Program-made: the position numbers and the translations under genes | Shown here: one piece after another, positions 9,088 to 13,473 of the stretch | Layout of the letters: each line of letters starts with the position of its first letter | Numbering within the stretch: the stretch's first letter is position 1 | Notes under the pieces: generated by a model | The model's input: only the letters and a program-made list of their open reading frames with translations | Told to the model about the DNA's origin: nothing | The model's database searches: none | DNA from: Clarireedia homoeocarpa | Lineage: Eukaryota; Ascomycota; Leotiomycetes; Helotiales; Rutstroemiaceae | NCBI GenBank assembly: GCA_001465935.1 | Contig: LNKV01000142.1 | Span: 1-13,473 of the forward strand | DNA length: 13,473 nt | Direction: 5' to 3'

Positions 9088-9230
9088 CGGAGATACCGTC
9101 ATTCTTCACGTTCCCCGCGTATCACCGCGCATCACCGCGACTTCCGCATCAACAGCTCCGACTCCGATGTCTCGGAGTCAAAGTGCAGACGTACTATGGC
9201 CGTTACAGAAATACATTGAAGATCTCCGAG
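9088..9230 (-). promoter_or_regulatory. CTCCGA boxes and palindrome upstream of the fusion gene
   Basis: CTCCGA stands at 9156-9161, 9162-9167 and 9224-9229, and its complement TCGGAG at 9172-9177. CGGAGAT is at 9088-9094. GACTCCGA (9160-9167) and TCGGAGTC (9172-9179) make a perfect 8-bp inverted repeat with spacer TGTC. Upstream, CCGCG repeats three times at about 10-base steps (9116, 9125, 9135) within the direct repeat ATCACCGCG at 9121 and 9131. The boxes are 90-230 bases from the first Met codon of the fusion gene, which is transcribed leftward. Confidence 0.55.
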
Positions 9231-9497
9231 TGGCGGGATTTAGACCGACGAGGACACCGGGAGCTGTCGAACGGAAACACCTGCATTTACCATGTATTCG
9301 GCGTGCTCATAAGAAACAAAGAACTAATTGTGGATATGATGGGAAAGGTAGATAATTAATATTATTGTATGTGCAGAGCGTCGAGTTTTTTGATTGGTAT
9401 TGAAACACATTCATGTATTGCGTTGCAGGTACATGCATATATGCCTTTCATTTGTGGGCTTTCAGAGTGTCCACATAAATAAGCTAACACATGTAAA
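9231..9497. other. Intergenic remainder between fusion gene promoter and cytochrome b5 gene
   Basis: This stretch continues upstream from the boxes of the fusion gene to the stop of the cytochrome b5 gene, both on the - strand. It turns AT-richer after about 9340 and probably includes the 3' untranslated region of the cytochrome b5 gene. Short open frames on the + strand (for example 9167-9355) have no recognisable motif and are discounted. Confidence 0.5.
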
Positions 9498-9956
9498 TTA
9501 TCGCATTTTCGAGGGTCCAAAGTACTTCGGGATCTCCTTAAATCTATTCCTGATCCCTTCTGTCCGGCCAACACGCAGCGGTTGTCCCCACTGTTCCATG
9601 ATCACCTTGTCATGAAAGCGCCAAAATTGCCAGGAACAATCTTCCCCGACAAAACTTCGGATGACGGTTTCTCCCCCTGGATGCTCGTTGATGAACTTGG
9701 TACAGTCATAGACAATATTGTCCACGACAATCCACGCACGACCTTGGCTCTGTGAGAAGCTTGACTTCTGGTCTCGAACCACCATGGCTGGAATAAAGGG
9801 CAAGTCGCTGTCGGGGACCGAACAGTCCTGAGGTGGATATTCGAGGTGCATGTCTTCGATGTACTCAGCGTGCTCTAGATCTTTGGCGTATTTGATGTGG
9901 TCATGTGGAATAGAGTCATTTAGTCGGCTTCTTAGACTTAGACTTAGCCAGCCCAT
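9498..9956 (-). CDS. Cytochrome b5-like heme-binding domain protein
   Basis: This is a small protein of 152 aa from ATG 9956, single exon, ending at TAA 9498-9500. The C-terminal half is a cytochrome b5 domain: GRAWIVVDNIVYDCTKFI at 72-89, the axial heme ligand H92 in the HPGG motif (92-95), and a second axial ligand H115 in WRFHDK. It closes with PLRVGRT. The N-terminal 70 residues are charged and lack a membrane helix, so a soluble electron carrier is likely. An in-frame ATG at 10121 would add 55 residues, but they are translated from the stretch carrying CTCCG boxes and look unlike the family, so 9956 is preferred. Cytochrome b5 domains hand electrons to oxygenases or desaturases. No such oxygenase is seen in this window, so its partner may lie elsewhere or may be the flavoprotein encoded at 3750-5333. 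Confidence 0.88.
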   Translation of the reverse strand: MGWLSLSLRSRLNDSIPHDHIKYAKDLEHAEYIEDMHLEYPPQDCSVPDSDLPFIPAMVVRDQKSSFSQSQGRAWIVVDNIVYDCTKFINEHPGGETVIRSFVGEDCSWQFWRFHDKVIMEQWGQPLRVGRTEGIRNRFKEIPKYFGPSKMR

Positions 9957-10306
9957 TGTGATGATCTTGATAGTTGCTGTAGGGAAACCTTGGAAGAAGA
10001 GGCCGGACCAGATAACATTCTGTTGTGTCCTTAAAATGCGGGGAAGCGCGGAGAGGCGCGGAGAAAAGGGCAGTACCATAAATCCGAGAATACGGAGAAA
10101 GTTGCCCCGATTGGTGTCCACTCGACCCAGTAACGGATGATCATGTCATGTTGGGGGAAGTTGTATTGACCAGTACTGCTCGACACAAATCACATATGAA
10201 AGATTCGCATTGCTCTGACGCTGACCTGCACAGCTTTGTTCTCTTTTTGAAAAACATAAGACTCCGTCAAATCTATTTATCTTATTTCCCCTACGCTTCA
10301 TTCACC
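9957..10306. promoter_or_regulatory. Divergent promoter, cytochrome b5 / amidohydrolase
   Basis: The 350 bases between the two start codons serve both genes. On the - strand, CTCCGC occurs twice exactly 10 bases apart (10048-10053 and 10058-10063, seen as GCGCGGAG on +) and CTCCGT at 10092-10097. On the + strand, CTCCGT is at 10262-10267, 40 bases before the amidohydrolase ATG. The boxes share the CTCCG core of the other cluster promoters. The amidohydrolase start has a good context (TTCACCATGT). A pyrimidine-rich stretch around 10282-10300 is typical of fungal core promoters. Confidence 0.5.
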
Positions 10307-12047
10307 ATGTCTAAAGTGTCATGGATGTCAAAGGACTACCCATGCGACCACTATGATGGGCCGCCTCGCAACGTTTCATACATTGATCAGCTTCATTTCG
10401 AACCCAATCTCCAGCCAGTCAACTATGAGATCGCTGGAACAAGCGCGTCGTCGAAAATTCTCATCCTAGACGTCGAGATCCTGGAAGCTACTGGCCGGGA
10501 GCCTTACAGAGGAGATGTCCTTGTCGTAGGTACGTTATTCTACCACGGTCCCGCTCGAGATTTACGGGCTGACTAACATGTCCTGTAGGCGAGAGATTTG
10601 CTCATGTGGGCGAGGTTCCCAACAAAGACACACTCCTCGCGGATTCCAGTGTTCGTGTTTTCTACGGAAAGGGGCGCACGTTGATGCCCGGTCTAGGGGA
10701 TTCCCACACCCACTTCACCTGGAATGGTGGCGATCTAGATCGGTTGGGAGACCTTGGTGTTGAGGAGCATACTCTACTCACCGCCAGAAGCGCCGAATGC
10801 TTTTTGGATTCCGGGTACACCATGTGCTTTGGAGCTGCATCTGCTAAGAAACGCCTCGACATCGTGATTCGAAACGCAATCAACGCTGGAGATATACCAG
10901 GCCCTCGTTTTTTGGCTAATGGTCAAGAAATGGCACGAAGAGGGGGCGAGCTAGTCGGAGGGATCACTGCCTACGCTGATGGCCCGGAAGAAATGAGAGA
11001 AGTGTACGCCATGTGACTAATAATGACTTGGACCATGCTGACAAGGCATCAGTATCCGTGAACATATCAAGCTCGGAGTGGATCAAGTGAAACTTTCGAT
11101 GTCGGGAGAATCAGTAAGACAGCCATACAACCTCGTGGGAGCTTAGTGCTGGGAGCTTAGTGCTAACGAACGGTTATCAGATCACGGAGACCCGGGATGC
11201 ACAGGAGTGCTACTTCACCCCAGAAGAGACCGCAGCGTGTGTTGACGAGGCCCACAAGATGAATAAGCGGGTCTGTTCACATGCACGAGCGCGAGACTCG
11301 GTCCAGCAATCAATAGATTTTGGAGTTGACGTCATCTATCATGCATCCTTTATTGACGAGAAAGGCACGTTCCCTGTACTGTGAGTTCTCATCGCATTTT
11401 GCTGACTTTGGCAGGCATGGATTCACTGGAGAAGAGTAAATCTAAGCATATCGTGGCGCCCGCCATCAATTGGCTCGTTGCAACGCTCCACGATGCTGTC
11501 ATGTTCGGCTACTCCATGGAGAAAGCTGAGCAGGTAGGCTACCAGAGGGAGCTAGATGCTGCTGATCTTGCCATGCGAGAGATGCATCGGAGAGGAATTG
11601 TAGTCCTCCCTGGAGGGTTAGTCTTAGAACCCGTTTAAATTATCAAGTGGAATTCCTGACACCGCTTTCAGTGATTATGGATTTGCCTGGACGCCGCACG
11701 GCACTTATGCGCGTGACCTCGCACATTTTGTGGAGCGTTTTGGCTTCACACCGCATGAGTCTATCATTGCAGCGACCTATGGTATAGCTAAGCTATTCAT
11801 GCGCTCCCACGAAATGGGCCAGATCAAAGTTGGCAATTATGCGGACTGCCTAGTGGTTGATGGGAATCCACTGAAGGATATAACTATACTGCAGGATCAC
11901 GATCTCCTTAATATCATAATGATCAATGGGCGGGTTCATAAAGCAGCGACTAAAGAGTATGTCATTCCCACACAAGATTTGACTGGCATTCATTCTATGA
12001 CGAATGAAATGGTTCAGATGCAAGTACAACGCCCTATTCTTTCTTAG
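10307..12047 (+). CDS. Metal-dependent amidohydrolase (imidazolonepropionase / Xaa-Pro dipeptidase-like)
   Basis: Six exons (10307-10529, 10589-11003, 11053-11113, 11181-11364, 11415-11616, 11672-12047) give about 486 aa. The protein has the amidohydrolase-superfamily TIM-barrel metal site: H114 and H116 in DSHTHF, a probable carboxylated lysine K226 in VDQVKLSMSGE, H267 in CSHARA, H287 in IYHASF and D363 in LPGGDYGFAW. This is the ligand set of a binuclear subtype. Relatives hydrolyse cyclic amides, dipeptides or N-acyl compounds; the substrate cannot be read from sequence. Introns are 59, 49, 67, 50 and 55 nt, with branch sites CTAAC or CTGAC. The fourth uses a GC donor, and the third contains a 14-bp tandem duplication. 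No secretion signal is seen, so it is likely cytosolic. All key residues are intact. It is divergently transcribed from the cytochrome b5 gene. Confidence 0.9.
11137..11164 (+). repeat. 14-bp perfect tandem duplication inside an amidohydrolase intron
   Basis: GGGAGCTTAGTGCT at 11137-11150 is repeated exactly at 11151-11164, within the intron 11114-11180. The duplication sits just before the probable branch site GCTAAC (11162-11167). Removing one copy would make the intron 53 nt, the usual size in this gene. Each copy also carries a decoy acceptor CTTAG. Confidence 0.75.
11365..11414 (+). other. GC-AG intron in the amidohydrolase gene
   Basis: The only join that keeps the protein in frame across FIDEKG/MDSLEKS is 11365-11414, with donor GCACGT and acceptor GGCAG, 50 nt long, and branch CTGAC at 11402-11406. 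The nearby strong GT donor GTGAGT at 11381 would give a 34-nt intron and a premature stop. Donors at 11369 and 11375 put the next exon in the wrong frame. Confidence 0.65.
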
Positions 12048-12410
12048 ACAAACTGCAATGTACAATAGGGACATTCTTCACTTTGTCGACCTTTGTACTA
12101 TACTGCTTATTCGATATTCTCCACGTTGGGCAATTCAAGTTCTTTATAGGTTCCCAAGTATTTTCTGATTGCGGGTAGCCTTCCTATTTGATCAAATAAT
12201 GGAGTGTTCCTCTAATATACTTGTAGTCCAATATTTCTTCGACTTTATACTCGTCGTTTGGGTTTACTAGTTCGATTTCGGTGTAAAGAGCGTTCCAATA
12301 AAGTTATTTCAGCAGGGACTTGTAACTAGAAAACGATTGTATAAGTCTTTAGCCTCTATTTACTGTCGTATAAGACAGTATCAAAATAATAAAGCTATTA
12401 AGTACGATAC
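12048..12410. other. 3' flank of the amidohydrolase, transition to AT-rich DNA
   Basis: No gene is visible. The stretch probably holds the 3' untranslated region and then grows steadily richer in A and T. A small perfect inverted repeat, TACTGTC (12361-12367) and GACAGTA (12374-12380) with a 6-base loop, lies near the end. It is too far from the stop to be assigned a role. Confidence 0.5.
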
Positions 12411-13473
12411 TAGTATAAACAATATCAATGAAACTATATTTGATAAATATAAAATATATAATCACTATAATATTTTAATAGATAGTATAACGGGTCTGAG
12501 TTTATAAATACTAAATAGTCGGTATATTATTTTTCAGATCTAATATTATATTTATATCTAGTAGTAATCTAGTTATTTATAATATATATTCTTTTCTTTT
12601 TTACTTACTTTTATTATTAAAAGTAAATATTTATAATAATATTTATTATATATTTTAATAATATAATTATATTTTTTTATATTATTAATTTATATAAAAA
12701 AACTATAATTAAAAATAATATATATTATATTATTAATTAAAAATATAAATTTAGAATAAGAAATTAGTATTATAAATATAAATATATTATTTATTAAAAG
12801 TTTAATATTTAAAAATAAAAGAGAAATTAAAAAGTAAAAAGAATAAAAATTAAGTTTTTAATTAAAAAAGATTTATTAAAAGAAATTTTTTTTATTTTAA
12901 ATAGAAATTTAAATTTAAAATTTTTAAATTTTTAAAATAATAAATAAAAGTTTATTATTAAAATTAATTATAAAAATAAATATAAAAAGAATTATTAAGA
13001 AAATAAATATAAAATAAAAAAATAAAAAAAATAAAAAAGAATATAAAATATTTAATAATAAAAAATTATATTATAAATAAAAAATATATTGTAATAAAAA
13101 AGTTAAATTTATTAAAAATAAAATAAATTATAATAAAAATCTTATTATTAATATTACTTTTTATAATAGAAATTTCTTATTAATTTCTAATTTTTCATTA
13201 TTTTATTTATTAAATTTTATATTATTTAAATATTTTTTAAAAGTATTTATATTATAATAATTTAAATTAAATCGTTGTAATAATATTTAAAATCTAAATA
13301 AAAACTTTTTATATTATAAAAAAGTTTTTAAAATATTAATATATATATATTTTAAATATATAATTTATATAACTTTTTAATATATATAAATTTATAAAAT
13401 TTTTAAAAATTTCTTAATTTTTTAATTATAAATTTTAAAATTATTTAATATTTTTATTAATAGTTTTATTATA
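12411..13473. other. Right AT-rich block, probably RIP-degraded non-coding DNA
   Basis: From about 12410, and fully from 12600, the sequence is almost entirely A and T, with long A and T runs and no credible open frame. It mirrors the block at the left end, so the cluster is enclosed on both sides. The origin as mutated repeats is inferred from composition; no element ends or transposase remnants can be identified by eye. Confidence 0.75.

Noticed and set aside
8934..9359. 141-aa + strand open frame across the start of the fusion gene
   Set aside because: It overlaps antisense the well-supported FAH coding start and the box-rich promoter, and shows no domain.
12361..12380. Hairpin as a transcription terminator
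   Set aside because: A bacterial-type terminator is not expected in a fungal nuclear gene, and it lies over 300 bases beyond the stop.
12600..13473. Short A/T-rich open frames and mitochondrial-like composition in the right flank
   Set aside because: Translations are only Lys/Asn/Ile/Leu/Tyr/Phe runs without motifs, and the block grades directly into the nuclear gene island.

Overview
The window looks like nuclear DNA of a filamentous ascomycete (Pezizomycotina, most likely Eurotiomycetes). The genes have short introns of about 46-103 nt with GT-AG borders and CTRAY-like branch sites. A Zn2Cys6 regulator is present, and a GC-balanced gene island of about 12 kb (about 380-12400) lies between almost pure A/T blocks (1-380 and about 12410-13473). 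Those blocks resemble the AT-rich isochores left by repeat-induced point mutation. The species cannot be named from the sequence.

Layout, left to right: (1) AT-rich block. (2) Regulator promoter with a 13-bp inverted repeat, a 17-bp tandem repeat and three CTCCGA boxes. (3) Zn2Cys6 transcription factor, + strand, 711-2847, 3-4 exons. (4) A gap with possible coding relics (about 2990-3310), then seven CTCCGA boxes. (5) AMID-like FAD/NAD(P) oxidoreductase, + strand, 3750-5333, five exons. (6) GPR1/FUN34/YaaH acetate-transporter-family gene, - strand, 6489-5543, four exons, carrying two frameshifts and therefore called a pseudogene. (7) A single-exon fusion of a fumarylacetoacetate-hydrolase (FAH) domain with an alpha/beta-hydrolase domain, - strand, 8998-7208. 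(8) A small cytochrome b5-domain protein, - strand, 9956-9498. (9) Divergent from it, a metal-dependent amidohydrolase, + strand, 10307-12047, six exons, one ending in a GC donor. (10) Decline into the right AT-rich block.

The genes read as a compact catabolic (or detoxification) cluster with its own regulator. The amidohydrolase would hydrolyse an amide or cyclic substrate, the cytochrome b5 and the flavoprotein would supply redox steps, the fusion would cleave C-C or ester/lactone bonds of a ring-derived acid, and the transporter would move a small carboxylate. The substrate is not evident. The most striking signal outside the genes is a repeated core, CTCCGA (best extended form ATCTCCGAG), concentrated in the upstream region of the regulator, the oxidoreductase and the fusion gene, with CTCCG variants upstream of the other three. 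It is nearly absent from the 3' intergenic gaps. This is the pattern expected of the binding site of the cluster's own Zn2Cys6 protein, including autoregulation. Exon joins were made by eye from conserved protein motifs and splice signals; none has transcript support here.
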